Below, one piece after another: positions 1 through 8,262 of a DNA stretch of 64,000 bases; the stretch's first letter is position 1, and every line of letters begins with the position of its first letter. A program made the position numbers and the translations under genes. The notes beneath the pieces are model-generated. The model saw only the letters and a list, made by a program, of their open reading frames with translations, was not told where the DNA came from and did no database searches. The stretch lies in assembly GCF_029510815.1 (NCBI RefSeq), contig NZ_CP120360.1, positions 3,100,001 to 3,164,000 of the forward strand. The letters run 5' to 3'. The stretch comes from Janibacter sp. DB-40 (GTDB lineage: Bacteria; Actinomycetota; Actinomycetes; Actinomycetales; Dermatophilaceae).

Positions 1-472
1 AGCCCATGACCCGCTCCACGCCGGCACGGTTGTACCAGGAGCGGTCGAAGAGGACGATCTCGCCCCGCGTGGGCAGGTGCTGGATGTACCGCTGGAAGTA
101 CCACTGCCCCTCCTCGCGCTCGCTCGGGCGGGTCAGCGCCACGACCCGTGCCCCGCGGGGGTTGAGGTGCTCGGTGAAGCGCTTGATCGTGCCGCCCTTG
201 CCGGCCGCGTCGCGCCCCTCGAAGAGGAGGACGAACCGGCGGCCGGTGTCCTGCGTCCAGTACTGGAACTTCAGCAGCTCGATCTGCAGCAGGTACTTCT
301 CGACGTCGTAGTCGTTGCGCGTCATCAGCTCGTCGTAGGGGTAGTTCTCCCGCCAGGTCTCCACCGCCTTGCCGTTCGGTGCGATGAGCTGCGGGTCATC
401 GCCCTGGTCGTCGCGCACCGTGTACCCCTCGGCCGTGAGCCGGTCGATGTACTCCCGGAGATTCTGCTGCAT
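1..472 (-). CDS. ppk2: Polyphosphate kinase 2 (PPK2), N-terminal part
   Basis: PPK2 enzymes move phosphate between polyphosphate and nucleotides. The visible 157 residues start with [12 protein letters not shown] and include the N-terminal PPK2 segment [19 protein letters not shown], the P-loop [16 protein letters not shown], the conserved [11 protein letters not shown] and [20 protein letters not shown], ending in the lid motif [14 protein letters not shown]. The gene runs off the left edge, so about half of a normal 270-300 residue protein is missing. The start codon is the only reasonable ATG, and the gene is divergent from the AlaX-like gene with an 85-base gap that must hold both promoters. 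The family assignment is secure; whether it prefers ADP, AMP or GDP cannot be told. Confidence 0.95.
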   Translation of the reverse strand, partial: MQQNLREYIDRLTAEGYTVRDDQGDDPQLIAPNGKAVETWRENYPYDELMTRNDYDVEKYLLQIELLKFQYWTQDTGRRFVLLFEGRDAAGKGGTIKRFTEHLNPRGARVVALTRPSEREEGQWYFQRYIQHLPTRGEIVLFDRSWYNRAGVERVMG

Positions 473-557
473 AGATGACCAATACCACGCGGGGATGTCG
501 CGCGGGTGCCCGTGCACTCCCTCGGGTGACGCCGTGCAGCCCTGCTTCAATGGCGGC

Positions 558-1220
558 ATGGAGCAGCACCGCAGGTACTGGCAGGACACCTACCTCTTCG
601 AGGTCGACACCGAGGTCGTCGAGGTGCGCGAGGAGCCGGCCCCCGGCATCGCGGTGCGCGACGGCATCGTCCACCCGAAGGGGGGCGGCCAGCCCGACGA
701 CGTCGCCACCGTGGACGGGCGCCCGGCCACGGTGAGCAAGGACGACGTCGCTGTCTGGTTGCACCCGCAGGACATGCTCCCCGCCGTCGGGGACAAGGTG
801 CACGTCGCGATCGACGCCGAGGTGCGCCGCCGTCACGCGGCCCTCCACTCCGCGGGGCACCTCCTCGACGCCTGCGTCGCTCCCCTCGGCTTCGTCAACA
901 TCGGGCTGAGCCACGCCCCGGGGCAGGCCTTCCTCCTCTACGACGTCGACGGCGGCACCCTCCCGGACGGCGAGGAGGCCAAGGCCGCCCTGATCGAGGC
1001 CGTCCTCGACCGCGCCCGCGAGCTCGTCGCCGCCGACCTGGCCTACGGCGCCGAGGTCGACGCGGAGGGGGTGCGCCGGGTGACGATCGAGGGCCTCCAG
1101 AGGGACCCGTGCGGTGGCACCCACGTGCGCAGCACGAGTGACCTCACCGGCATCGGGATCACGCGCGTGCGCACCAAGAAGGGCCAGCTCAAGCTGAGCT
1201 ACACGGCCGAACACGCGTGA
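558..1220 (+). CDS. AlaX-type alanyl-tRNA editing protein
   Basis: Stand-alone editing domain of the threonyl/alanyl-tRNA synthetase second additional domain (SAD) type, expected to hydrolyse mischarged tRNA (Ser- or Gly-tRNA-Ala). The 220-residue protein has the first zinc motif HSAGHLLDA (HxxxH, near residue 98) and the second CGGTHV (CxxxH, near residue 182), plus the PKGGGQPDD signature early in the domain. The reading frame is open further upstream, but ATG 558 is the start that leaves the full editing domain. It stands alone between divergent ppk2 and the selO gene. Substrate specificity is inferred from family only. Confidence 0.88.
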   Translation: MEQHRRYWQDTYLFEVDTEVVEVREEPAPGIAVRDGIVHPKGGGQPDDVATVDGRPATVSKDDVAVWLHPQDMLPAVGDKVHVAIDAEVRRRHAALHSAGHLLDACVAPLGFVNIGLSHAPGQAFLLYDVDGGTLPDGEEAKAALIEAVLDRARELVAADLAYGAEVDAEGVRRVTIEGLQRDPCGGTHVRSTSDLTGIGITRVRTKKGQLKLSYTAEHA

Positions 1221-1287
1221 CCCTGCCGCGTCCGGGCCGGCGGCGTCCGTGGCCGTCCCCGTTGATCGCGCGTGCGAGGGTGGAGGC

Positions 1288-2748
1288 ATGAGGTGGCCCT
1301 TCGACAACACCTTCGTCCGTGACCTCGGCTGGCTCGGGGCGCGGGTCGACCCGGTCCCGGTGCGCGCTCCCGAGCTGCTCGCCCTCAACGATGACCTCGC
1401 CGTCGAGCTCGGCCTCGCCCCTGCCGGGCTCCGCTCCCCGGAGGGGGTGGCGGTCCTCGCGGGCAACGCCCTCGCCGAGGGCTCGGAGCCGATCGCCCAG
1501 GGCTACGCCGGGCACCAGTTCGGACAGCTCACCCCGGTGCTCGGCGACGGCCGCGCGCACCTGCTCGGCGAGGTCGTCGACACCCACGGCCGTCGCCGGG
1601 ACATCGCGCTCAAGGGGTCGGGACGCACCCCCTTCTCCCGGGGCGGTGACGGGCGCGCGGTCACCGGCCCGGTGCTGCGGGAGTACCTCGTCTCGGAGTT
1701 CATGCACGCCGCCGGGGTCCCGACGACCCGGGCCCTGGCCGCCGTCGCGACCGGTGAGCAGGTCCTGCGCGGGCGTCCCCTCCCCGGAGCGGTCCTCACT
1801 CGCGTCGCCGCCTCGCACCTGCGGGTCGGCACCCTCGTCCTCCTCGCCACCCGGGGCAGCCGCGAGCAGCTCGCCGCCGCCGTCGAGCACGTCCGCGCCC
1901 GGCACTACCCCGAGCTGCCACCGCACGACCCGATGGCACTGCTGTCCGCGGTCGTCGAGCGCCAGGCCCGGCTCGTCGCGCAGTGGATGTCCCTCGGCTT
2001 CATCCACGGCGTGATGAACACCGACAACATGACCCTCTCCGGCGAGACGATCGACTACGGCCCCTGCGCCTTCCTCGACGCCTACGACCCGGAGACCTTT
2101 TTCAGCAGCGTGGACGCGATGGGCCGCTACCGCTACTCCGCGCAGCCGTCGATGGCGGTGTGGGGCCTTGCCCGCCTGGCCGAGTGCCTGCTGCCGCTGG
2201 CCGACGGCGAGCCGGATGCCCTCATGACCGAGGCGCAAGAGCGGGTCGAGGCCTTCGCGGGGATCCACGAGCAGGCGTGGTTGGACCGCTTCCGCATCAA
2301 GCTCGGGCTCGTCCGGGTGGGCAGCGAGGACCGCGAGCTCGTCGAGGACCTGCTGATGATCGCGAAGGCGGAGTCGCTGGACTTCACGGGCCTCTTCCGG
2401 GACCTGGCCCGGGTCCTGCGCCGGGAGCAGACCCCGACCCTGGACCGCGTCGAGGACACGTCGCGCTGGGAGGCGTGGCGGGAGCGGTGGCTGACCCGCC
2501 TCGAGGGGGAAGGCAAGCCGGTCCGGTCCAGCGCCGAGATCATGGACGAGACCAACCCTCTCTACATCCCGCGCAACCACCTCGTCGAGGAGGCCCTGGC
2601 CGCGGCGCACGCGGGGGACCTCACCCCCTTCGAGCAGCTCCTCGAGGTGCTCCGCTCCCCCTTCGTCGAGCAGGAGGGACGGGAGCGCTACGCCGAGCCC
2701 GCCGACCCCGCCTTCACCCGCGGCTACGTGACCTACTGCGGGACCTAG
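1288..2748 (+). CDS. selO: Protein adenylyltransferase SelO (YdiU/UPF0061)
   Basis: SelO is a pseudokinase-fold enzyme that transfers AMP from ATP to Ser/Thr/Tyr of target proteins and is linked to oxidative stress. The 486-residue product begins MRWPFDNTFVRDLGW and shows the family blocks YAGHQFGQ, GEVVDTHGRRRDIALKGSGR, TPFSRGGDGRA, REYLVSEFMHAAGVPTTRAL, and the metal site HGVMNTDNMTLSGETIDYGP. It ends in YCGT, so a cysteine sits third from the C-terminus, where SelO proteins carry their redox Cys or Sec. ATG 1288 is preceded by GGTGGAGG. Its stop codon overlaps the stop of the convergent VOC gene within a shared CTAG. Confidence 0.96.
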   Translation: MRWPFDNTFVRDLGWLGARVDPVPVRAPELLALNDDLAVELGLAPAGLRSPEGVAVLAGNALAEGSEPIAQGYAGHQFGQLTPVLGDGRAHLLGEVVDTHGRRRDIALKGSGRTPFSRGGDGRAVTGPVLREYLVSEFMHAAGVPTTRALAAVATGEQVLRGRPLPGAVLTRVAASHLRVGTLVLLATRGSREQLAAAVEHVRARHYPELPPHDPMALLSAVVERQARLVAQWMSLGFIHGVMNTDNMTLSGETIDYGPCAFLDAYDPETFFSSVDAMGRYRYSAQPSMAVWGLARLAECLLPLADGEPDALMTEAQERVEAFAGIHEQAWLDRFRIKLGLVRVGSEDRELVEDLLMIAKAESLDFTGLFRDLARVLRREQTPTLDRVEDTSRWEAWRERWLTRLEGEGKPVRSSAEIMDETNPLYIPRNHLVEEALAAAHAGDLTPFEQLLEVLRSPFVEQEGRERYAEPADPAFTRGYVTYCGT

Positions 2749-3188
2749 CCCCTCGAGTCGCCCGCCCAGGCGTCGAGGGCGTCCTGCACCGCCTCCTCGC
2801 TCATCGCGATGGGGGTACCGACGATCCACTGGTGCCCGAAGGGGTCCCGGAAGCGCCCCTGCCGCGAGCCGTAGGGCTGGTCGTCCACCGCGAACAGCAC
2901 CTCGGCGCCATGGCCGACCGCTCGGGCGACGACGGCGTCCGGGTCGGCGCAGACGACATCGACGATGTGCCCGCCACCTCCCGCCGGCGGGCCGGGGTCG
3001 ACCCCGTCGGCGTCCTTGACGTGCAGCTCGCCACCACCGGGGAGCAGCAGCCGGGCGAAGACGACCGCCGCGCCCATGACGTGGCGGACGTCCACCTCGG
3101 CGCCGAGCACCTCGCGGTAGAAGTCGATCGCCCGGTCGGCGCCGCCGGGGCCGTCGTCGACGACGAGCTTGGGGGACAGTCGCAACAC
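2745..3188 (-). CDS. VOC (glyoxalase/bleomycin resistance) family protein
   Basis: Small metal-dependent vicinal-oxygen-chelate fold protein of the PhnB-like group. Segments seen: RLSPKLVVDDG at the start, AIDFYREVLGAEV (first beta-alpha unit), GGGELHVKDADG, and the second-half metal region QGRFRDPFGHQWIVGTP. A GTG at 3188 gives about 147 residues, normal for the family; an upstream GTG at 3224 is possible but lies in low-complexity sequence with no better ribosome site. The gene converges on selO (overlapping stops) and diverges from ybaK. Substrate unknown. Confidence 0.85.
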   Translation of the reverse strand: MLRLSPKLVVDDGPGGADRAIDFYREVLGAEVDVRHVMGAAVVFARLLLPGGGELHVKDADGVDPGPPAGGGGHIVDVVCADPDAVVARAVGHGAEVLFAVDDQPYGSRQGRFRDPFGHQWIVGTPIAMSEEAVQDALDAWAGDSRG

Positions 3189-3268
3189 GACCCCAGTGTG
3201 GCGCCGTTCCCAGTGGGAGGCCACCCCCTTCGCCCCGCCGGCGGGAGCCTCGCTGGCAGGCTGGCCCC

Positions 3269-3775
3269 ATGGGCAAGAGGACGAGGACCGGTGGCGCCAC
3301 CCCCGCGCTGCGGGTGCTGACGACAGCCGGCGTCGACTTCACCGAGCACCCCTACGAGCACGACCCGGCGGCGCAGTCCTACGGGCTGGAGGCGGCGGAG
3401 GCGATCGGGGTCGCGCCCGAGCGGGTGTACAAGACGCTCCTCGCGCAGACGGACCTGCCGGCGAACCACGGCCTCGTCGTCGGCATCGTCCCGGTGACCG
3501 GCCAGCTCGACCTCAAGGCGCTGGCGGCCGCGGTCGGCGCCAAGAAGGCCACCATGGCCGACCCCGCGCTCGCCGAGCGGACCACCGGGTACGTCGTCGG
3601 TGGGATCAGCCCGCTCGGCCAGAAGCGCGCCCTTCCCACGGTCGTCGACGAGTCGGCGCTGGCACACGGCACGGTCTTCGTCAGTGGCGGGCGACGCGGC
3701 CTCGACCTGGAGCTGCCCCCGTCGGACCTCGTGGCGCTCACCTCGGCCACTGTCGCCGACATCGTCAGGGCCTGA
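3269..3775 (+). CDS. ybaK: Cys-tRNA(Pro)/Cys-tRNA(Cys) deacylase, YbaK/EbsC family
   Basis: Aminoacyl-tRNA trans-editing enzyme that removes Cys mischarged on tRNA-Pro. The 168-residue protein matches the family in length and shows FTEHPYEHDPAAQSYGLEAA, APERVYKTLLAQ (lysine of the active site), VPVTGQLDLKALAAAVGAKK and YVVGGISPLGQKRALPT, the hallmark glycine-rich loop. Together with the AlaX-like protein at 558 it makes a second tRNA proofreading gene within 3 kb. ATG 3269 is preceded by a weak purine-rich stretch. Confidence 0.94.
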   Translation: MGKRTRTGGATPALRVLTTAGVDFTEHPYEHDPAAQSYGLEAAEAIGVAPERVYKTLLAQTDLPANHGLVVGIVPVTGQLDLKALAAAVGAKKATMADPALAERTTGYVVGGISPLGQKRALPTVVDESALAHGTVFVSGGRRGLDLELPPSDLVALTSATVADIVRA

Positions 3776-3800
3776 CACCCCGGCGGGCCAGCGACGGCGA

Positions 3801-5192
3801 TCAGGTGAGCGACGCCCGAGCCCGCCTCACCGCGTCGACGGCGGCGTCGACGGCGGCGTCGACATCGGCCGGCGTGGTCGACCAGTTGCTCATCGACGCC
3901 CTCAGCACCACGCGACCGTGCCAGCGGGACCCCGATATCCAGACGGCACCGTCGCGAAGGACTGCCTCGACCGTCCTCGAGGTCGTCTCGTCGTCCTCCA
4001 GCGCCGCAGTCACCTGCGTGAAGACGACGTCGTTGAGGACGGTCGCGCCTGGCACGTCGGCGAGCCCTGCGGCGAAGGCACGGGCACGATCGACGAGCCC
4101 ATCGACGAGGTCCTCGACGCCCTGTCGCCCCAGGGCGCGCAGCACGGCCCACACAGGCACGGACCGAGCCCGGCGCGACATCTCCGGCACCTTCTCGTAG
4201 GGGTCCCCGGCCGCGTCGGTGATGAGGTACGGAGCCGGCTCGTGGCCCATGGCCGCACGCAGAGCCCGGGCATCACGCACGAGTGCGATGCCGCAGTCGT
4301 AGGGGACGTTGAGTGTCTTGTGGGCGTCGGTGGCCCAGGAGTCGGCGGCAGCCATGCCGGAGGTCAGGTGCCGGTGCGTCGACGAGGCCGCGGCGAAGAG
4401 TCCGAACGCGCCGTCGACGTGCACCCAGGCTCCCGCCTCGTGCGCCGCGGTCACCAGGTCCGTGAACGGGTCGAACGCTCCCGAGTGGATGTTGCCCGCC
4501 TGCAGGACCACGATCGTCGGGACCGCTGGAGCGTCCGCGAGCGCGGCCCGCAGGGCGTCGGGTCGCATCCGGCCCTCCTCGTCGGCCGCCACCGTGTCGG
4601 GCCGGCCCAACCCGAGGTAGCGCAGGGCGAGGTCCACACTCATGTGCGCCTCCTCCCCCGCGAGCACGCGCACGGCAGGGCCACCGGCGAGACCCCGTGC
4701 ACCCACATCCCAGTCGCGAGCCCGCAGGAGCGAGTCCCTCGCGGCTGCGAGGCACGTGAAGTTGGCGGTGGTGGCCCCCGTCACGAATCCGACGCCCGCG
4801 TCATCCGGCAGGCCCAGGAGATCGAGGACCCACCGGGATGCGAGCTCCTCGACGGCCGAGGTTGCCGGGGTCACCTGTCGCATGCCGGCGTTCTGGTCCC
4901 AGGCGCTGACCAGCCAGTCGGCGGCCAGTGCCGCGGGGTGCGTGCCGCCGATGACGAATCCGAAGAAGCGGCCACTCGGCATCGCCGTCAGTCCGGGATC
5001 GCACGCGTGCTGGAGCTCCTCGATGACCTGCAGGGGCGTGCTCGGTCCCGCCGGCAGCTCCGTGGTGAGGGTCGCCAGCACCTCGTCGACGGTCGCACTC
5101 GCCGGGACCCGGCGCTCGGGGACGCTGTCGAGCCACGCCGCGGCGTGTTTCGCAGCCGCGTCGAGGGCCTCCCCCAGGCCGTCCCCGTCCAT
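3801..5192 (-). CDS. PLP-dependent group II amino acid decarboxylase
   Basis: Aromatic-L-amino-acid or aspartate-type decarboxylase of fold type I. The 463-residue protein has GRFFGFVIGGTHPAALAAD near residue 74, GFVTGATTANFTCLAAAR, the aspartate that contacts the PLP ring in HVDGAFGLFA, and the PLP lysine in SWATDAHKTLNVPYD. The C-terminal small domain ends in an Ala/Asp-rich repeat (DVDAAVDAAVDAV). It sits alone between convergent ybaK and the DUF952 gene on the same strand. The amine product cannot be predicted from sequence reading alone. Confidence 0.88.
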   Translation of the reverse strand: MDGDGLGEALDAAAKHAAAWLDSVPERRVPASATVDEVLATLTTELPAGPSTPLQVIEELQHACDPGLTAMPSGRFFGFVIGGTHPAALAADWLVSAWDQNAGMRQVTPATSAVEELASRWVLDLLGLPDDAGVGFVTGATTANFTCLAAARDSLLRARDWDVGARGLAGGPAVRVLAGEEAHMSVDLALRYLGLGRPDTVAADEEGRMRPDALRAALADAPAVPTIVVLQAGNIHSGAFDPFTDLVTAAHEAGAWVHVDGAFGLFAAASSTHRHLTSGMAAADSWATDAHKTLNVPYDCGIALVRDARALRAAMGHEPAPYLITDAAGDPYEKVPEMSRRARSVPVWAVLRALGRQGVEDLVDGLVDRARAFAAGLADVPGATVLNDVVFTQVTAALEDDETTSRTVEAVLRDGAVWISGSRWHGRVVLRASMSNWSTTPADVDAAVDAAVDAVRRARASLT

Positions 5193-5273
5193 GGGTCAAG
5201 CATGACGCAGTTCGACGGAATCCGCCCGTGGGTAATTATCCGCGCCGAGGGCCCCGTGCCACGCCCCCCGCCG

Positions 5274-5603
5274 TCAGCGCAGGACGCGGACCCCGGCCAC
5301 GCACTCCACCGGCAGGTCCCCGCCGTAGACGTGCGGGAAGAGCTCGGCAACTCCCGGCGCCGGCGGCTCCCTTCGCACCTCGAGTCCGTGCGCCGCGAGC
5401 GCGGGCTCGTCGAGGGTGAGCAGCAGCAGCGGCTCGGTGACGTCGGAGTAGAAGCGCTCGCGCACACCCGCGGTCTGCTCGGGAGTGCTGCAGTGCATGA
5501 ACCCGACGTCCGCGATCAGCTGCCCCCGCGTCGAGACCGGGTAGCGGCCCGCCGCCTGCGCGGCCTGCCAGTCGGACTCGAGGGCGATGTGTTGGAGCGT
5601 CAT
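5274..5603 (-). CDS. DUF952 family protein
   Basis: A 109-residue protein matching the DUF952 family (sometimes linked to glutathione-S-transferase-like annotations). Conserved features visible are the N-terminal HIALESDWQAAQAAGRY, the central GFMHCSTPEQTAGV with its His-Cys pair, and the C-terminal FPHVYGGDLPVECVAGV. Function is unknown. It is divergent from the AraC gene, with about 107 bases between starts that should carry both promoters. Confidence 0.88.
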   Translation of the reverse strand: MTLQHIALESDWQAAQAAGRYPVSTRGQLIADVGFMHCSTPEQTAGVRERFYSDVTEPLLLLTLDEPALAAHGLEVRREPPAPGVAELFPHVYGGDLPVECVAGVRVLR

Positions 5604-5710
5604 GGGGACATGGTGCCCCTTCGGGACGGTCGCTGCGCGACCTCCTCAGGGGTCGGGGTGGGAGGTCGGGATGCGCCCTCGCAGAGACCGGACGGGGCTA
5701 GCCTGAGGAC

Positions 5711-6136
5711 GTGGCGATGTCTGCGCGGGAGGACCAGAACCGGCGGCTGCTGCGCGCCCGGGACGCCATGGACCGGGACTACGCGAGGCCGCTGGACATC
5801 CCTTCGCTCGCCCGCGTCGCGCTGATGTCCCCGGCGCACTTCTCGCGGCAGTTCACCGCGACCTTTGGCGAGACCCCGCACCGCTACCTCCAGCGCCGGC
5901 GCATCGAGCGCGCGATGACCATGCTGCGCGACGGCGCCCGCTCCGTCACCGACATCGCCCTCGACATCGGCTACGACAGCCTCGGCACCTTCAGCCGGAC
6001 CTTCCGCGAGATCACCGGGCGCTCACCGAGCGAGTTCCGCGCCGGTGGGGACGCGCTCGAGGTCCCCGGCTGCGTGGTCCGGCGGTGGACCAGACCGAGC
6101 AGTTTCGGAGAAGCGCCGGCCGGCCCGCGGCCCTAG
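5711..6136 (+). CDS. AraC/XylS-family transcriptional regulator (HTH only)
   Basis: A 141-residue regulator consisting almost only of the two helix-turn-helix units, like SoxS or MarA. First HTH: LDIPSLARVALMSPAHFSRQF; second: VTDIALDIGYDSLGTFSRTF followed by the family signature REITGRSPSEFR. No N-terminal sensing domain is present, so any signal sensing must occur otherwise. Start GTG 5711 (GTG GCG ATG) gives a complete first helix. The stop is only 9 bases before a VOC gene, implying an operon and that the VOC protein may be part of the same response. Confidence 0.93.
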   Translation: MAMSAREDQNRRLLRARDAMDRDYARPLDIPSLARVALMSPAHFSRQFTATFGETPHRYLQRRRIERAMTMLRDGARSVTDIALDIGYDSLGTFSRTFREITGRSPSEFRAGGDALEVPGCVVRRWTRPSSFGEAPAGPRP

Positions 6137-6145
6137 GTTCGATCC

Positions 6146-6601
6146 ATGTTCACCGGAATCAGCCACCACTCCGTCTACGTCCTCGACCAGGAGGAGGCGC
6201 TCGCCTTCTACTGCGGCACCCTCGGCTTCGAGGTCAGTGCCGATGTCGACCTGGGCTTCATGCGCTGGCTCACCATCGCGCTGCCCTCCCAGCCCGACCG
6301 CCACATCATGCTCGAGGTGCCGGGTCCTCCCTTCGTCGACGACGCGACCTCCGCCCAGCTGCGCGATCTGCTCACCAAGGGCGCGCTCGGCGCCGCGGCG
6401 ATCCTCACGACCGACGACTGCCGGGCCACCTACGAGGCCATGCGGGCGAAGGGGGTGGAGTTCACCGAGGAGCCGACCGAGCGGCCGTACGGCATCGACT
6501 GCGCCCTGCGGGACCCCTTCGGCAACCACGTGCGCATCACCCAGCCCGCGACCGGCCCGGTGACCGCCGCGGACTTCGCGCAGGAGGGCACCGGTGCCTG
6601 A
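6146..6601 (+). CDS. VOC family (glyoxalase-like) protein
   Basis: A 151-residue glyoxalase-fold protein: ISHHSVYVLDQEEALAFYCG at the N-terminus (metal His), GFEVSADVDLGFMRWLTI, HIMLEVPGPP, and the C-terminal CALRDPFGNHVRIT loop. It is likely co-transcribed with the small AraC regulator just upstream, and is followed after 14 bases by a strong hairpin. AraC plus VOC pairs commonly concern antibiotic or electrophile response, but the substrate is unknown here. Confidence 0.9.
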   Translation: MFTGISHHSVYVLDQEEALAFYCGTLGFEVSADVDLGFMRWLTIALPSQPDRHIMLEVPGPPFVDDATSAQLRDLLTKGALGAAAILTTDDCRATYEAMRAKGVEFTEEPTERPYGIDCALRDPFGNHVRITQPATGPVTAADFAQEGTGA

Positions 6602-6615
6602 GCACTTGGCATGAC

Positions 6616-6662
6616 AAACCCCGGCTTCGCAAGAGTCTGAAACTCTTGCGAAGCCGGGGTTT
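6616..6662. terminator. Bidirectional terminator-like hairpin
   Basis: Perfect 21-base-pair inverted repeat: left arm 6616-6636, right arm 6642-6662, loop CTGAA. The outer bases are AAACCCC on the left and GGGGTTT on the right, so each strand ends the stem with a short T-run. It lies between the convergent VOC gene (+) and the aldehyde dehydrogenase gene (-), so it can stop both. The inner part CTTCGCAA/TTGCGAAG recurs at the edge of the repeat near 52.2 kb. Confidence 0.85.
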
Positions 6663-6703
6663 CTCGGGTCACCCGATAATCGAGGGGCAGGCAGGGTACG
6701 CCC

Positions 6704-8176
6704 TCAGATCTTCACGCCGATGTACTTCGTCTCGAGGAACTCGTCGATGCCGACGAACCCGCCCTCGCGGCCGACGCCGGACTCCTTGATCCCACCGAAG
6801 GGTGCGGCCGGGTTGGACACGACGCCCTGGTTCAGGCCGACCATCCCCGCCTCCAGCGCTCCACTGACCCGCAGACCGCGGTCCAGGCTCTGCGTGAAGA
6901 CGTAGGAGATCAGGCCGAAGGGGGTGTCGTTGGCCAGTCGGATCGCCTCCTCCTCGGTGTCGAACTCCCCGATCGCCGCGACCGGACCGAAGATCTCGGT
7001 GCTCGCGAGGTCGGCCTCGGCGGGGACCCCGGTGAGGACGGTCGCGGGGTAGTAGTACCCCTCTCGGCTCGACGGCTCGCCACCGAGCTGCGCCGTCGCG
7101 CCCCGGGAGACGGCGTCGCGGACGAGCTCGTCGACCTTGTCGACCGCTCCCTGGTTGACGAGCGGCCCGACGACGACGCCGTCTTCGACACCGCGGCCCA
7201 TCTGCAGCGCGGCCATCCGCTCGGTGAGCCGGCGGGAGAACTCCTCGGCCACCGGACGCTGGACGAGGATGCGGTTGGCGGCCGTGCAGGCCTGGCCGAT
7301 GTTGCGCATCTTGGCCAGCATCGCGCCCTCGACCGCGACGTCGAGGTCGGCGTCCTCGAAGACGAGGAAGGGGGCATTGCCCCCGAGTTCCATCGACGTG
7401 CGCATCACCGTCTTCGCCGCGAGCTCGAGCAGGTGCTTGCCGACGGGGGTGGACCCGGTGAAGGAGATCTTGCGCGAGCGCGGGTCGAGGATGAGCGGCG
7501 TCATCACGTCGTCGGTCTTGCTCGTCGTCACGACGTTGACCACACCCTTGGGCATGCCGGCCCGCTCGAGGATCTCGACGAGGGCGAGCGTCGACAGCGG
7601 GGTCTGCGACGCGGGCTTGATCACCGAGGTGCACCCGGCGGCCATCGCCGGCCCGATCTTGCGGGTGCCCATCGCCATCGGGAAGTTCCACGGCGTGATG
7701 AGGATGCAGGGGCCGACCGGCTCCTTGGAGACGAGGAAGCGCGACCCCCCGGCCGGCGCCGTCATGAAACCACCGTCGATGCGCACGGCCTCCTCGGCGA
7801 ACCAGCGGAAGAACTCGGCCGCGTACTTCACCTCGCCGCGGGCCTCGGCCAGGGGCTTGCCCATCTCGAGGGTCATGATCAGCGCGAGCCGCTCGCTCTC
7901 CTCGATGAGCAGGTCGTAGGCGCGAGAGAGGATCTCGCTGCGCTCCCGAGGTGCGGTCGCGGCCCAGCCGGGCTGCGCCGCGACGGCGGCGTCGAGGGCG
8001 GCGGAGGCCTCCTGCGGCGTCGCGTCGGCGACCTCGCACAGGACGGTGCCCGTCGAGGGGTCGTAGACCGGCAGGGTCGCGGCCGTGGGCCGCCACTCCC
8101 CGTCGATGAAGAGGCCGGTGGGCAGCGACTCGATGGCCTCCCGCTCGCGGTCCTGCGTGATCTGGCTGTCCTGCAT
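6704..8176 (-). CDS. gabD: NAD(P)-dependent succinate-semialdehyde-type aldehyde dehydrogenase
   Basis: ALDH superfamily enzyme, 490 residues, best fitting the GabD/Sad group that oxidises succinate semialdehyde or a similar omega-aldehyde. Visible motifs: LFIDGEWRP at the N-terminus, ITPWNFPMAM (coenzyme), IKPASQTPLS, FTGSTPVGKHL, catalytic base in MELGGNAPFLVF, nucleophile in NIGQACTAANRI and NDTPFGLISYVFT near the end. ATG 8176 has AAGGAG 8 bases upstream, better than upstream in-frame ATGs. It diverges from the aminotransferase gene; the shared intergenic region holds an ATTGTCAACAAT palindrome, suggesting joint control by the GntR regulator at 14635. Confidence 0.93.
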   Translation of the reverse strand: MQDSQITQDREREAIESLPTGLFIDGEWRPTAATLPVYDPSTGTVLCEVADATPQEASAALDAAVAAQPGWAATAPRERSEILSRAYDLLIEESERLALIMTLEMGKPLAEARGEVKYAAEFFRWFAEEAVRIDGGFMTAPAGGSRFLVSKEPVGPCILITPWNFPMAMGTRKIGPAMAAGCTSVIKPASQTPLSTLALVEILERAGMPKGVVNVVTTSKTDDVMTPLILDPRSRKISFTGSTPVGKHLLELAAKTVMRTSMELGGNAPFLVFEDADLDVAVEGAMLAKMRNIGQACTAANRILVQRPVAEEFSRRLTERMAALQMGRGVEDGVVVGPLVNQGAVDKVDELVRDAVSRGATAQLGGEPSSREGYYYPATVLTGVPAEADLASTEIFGPVAAIGEFDTEEEAIRLANDTPFGLISYVFTQSLDRGLRVSGALEAGMVGLNQGVVSNPAAPFGGIKESGVGREGGFVGIDEFLETKYIGVKI

Positions 8177-8225
8177 CGATGGCTCCTTCATCAGCGTCCC
8201 TTGCCGTCGCCACCATCCTAGAAGT

Positions 8226-8237
8226 ATTGTCAACAAT
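8226..8237. promoter_or_regulatory. Probable GntR/FCD operator
   Basis: ATTGTCAACAAT, a 5-2-5 palindrome in the 86-base region between divergent gabD-like and gabT-like starts. The same 12 bases recur at 13119-13130, in the other divergent promoter region of this locus. FCD-type GntR proteins typically bind short AT-rich palindromes with a TTGT/ACAA core, and such a regulator is encoded at 14635. Assignment of that protein to these sites is inference. Confidence 0.65.
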
Positions 8238-8262
8238 CAGACAACCAACTTGGAGGTTCTCG

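Noticed and set aside
396..1466. Open frame of 356 codons on the minus strand opposite the AlaX-like gene
   Set aside because: Shadow frame caused by high GC3; the plus strand has clear zinc motifs of the editing domain.
1189..3342. Open frame of 717 codons opposite selO
   Set aside because: Composition is low-complexity Arg/Gly/Pro and it overlaps three well-supported genes.
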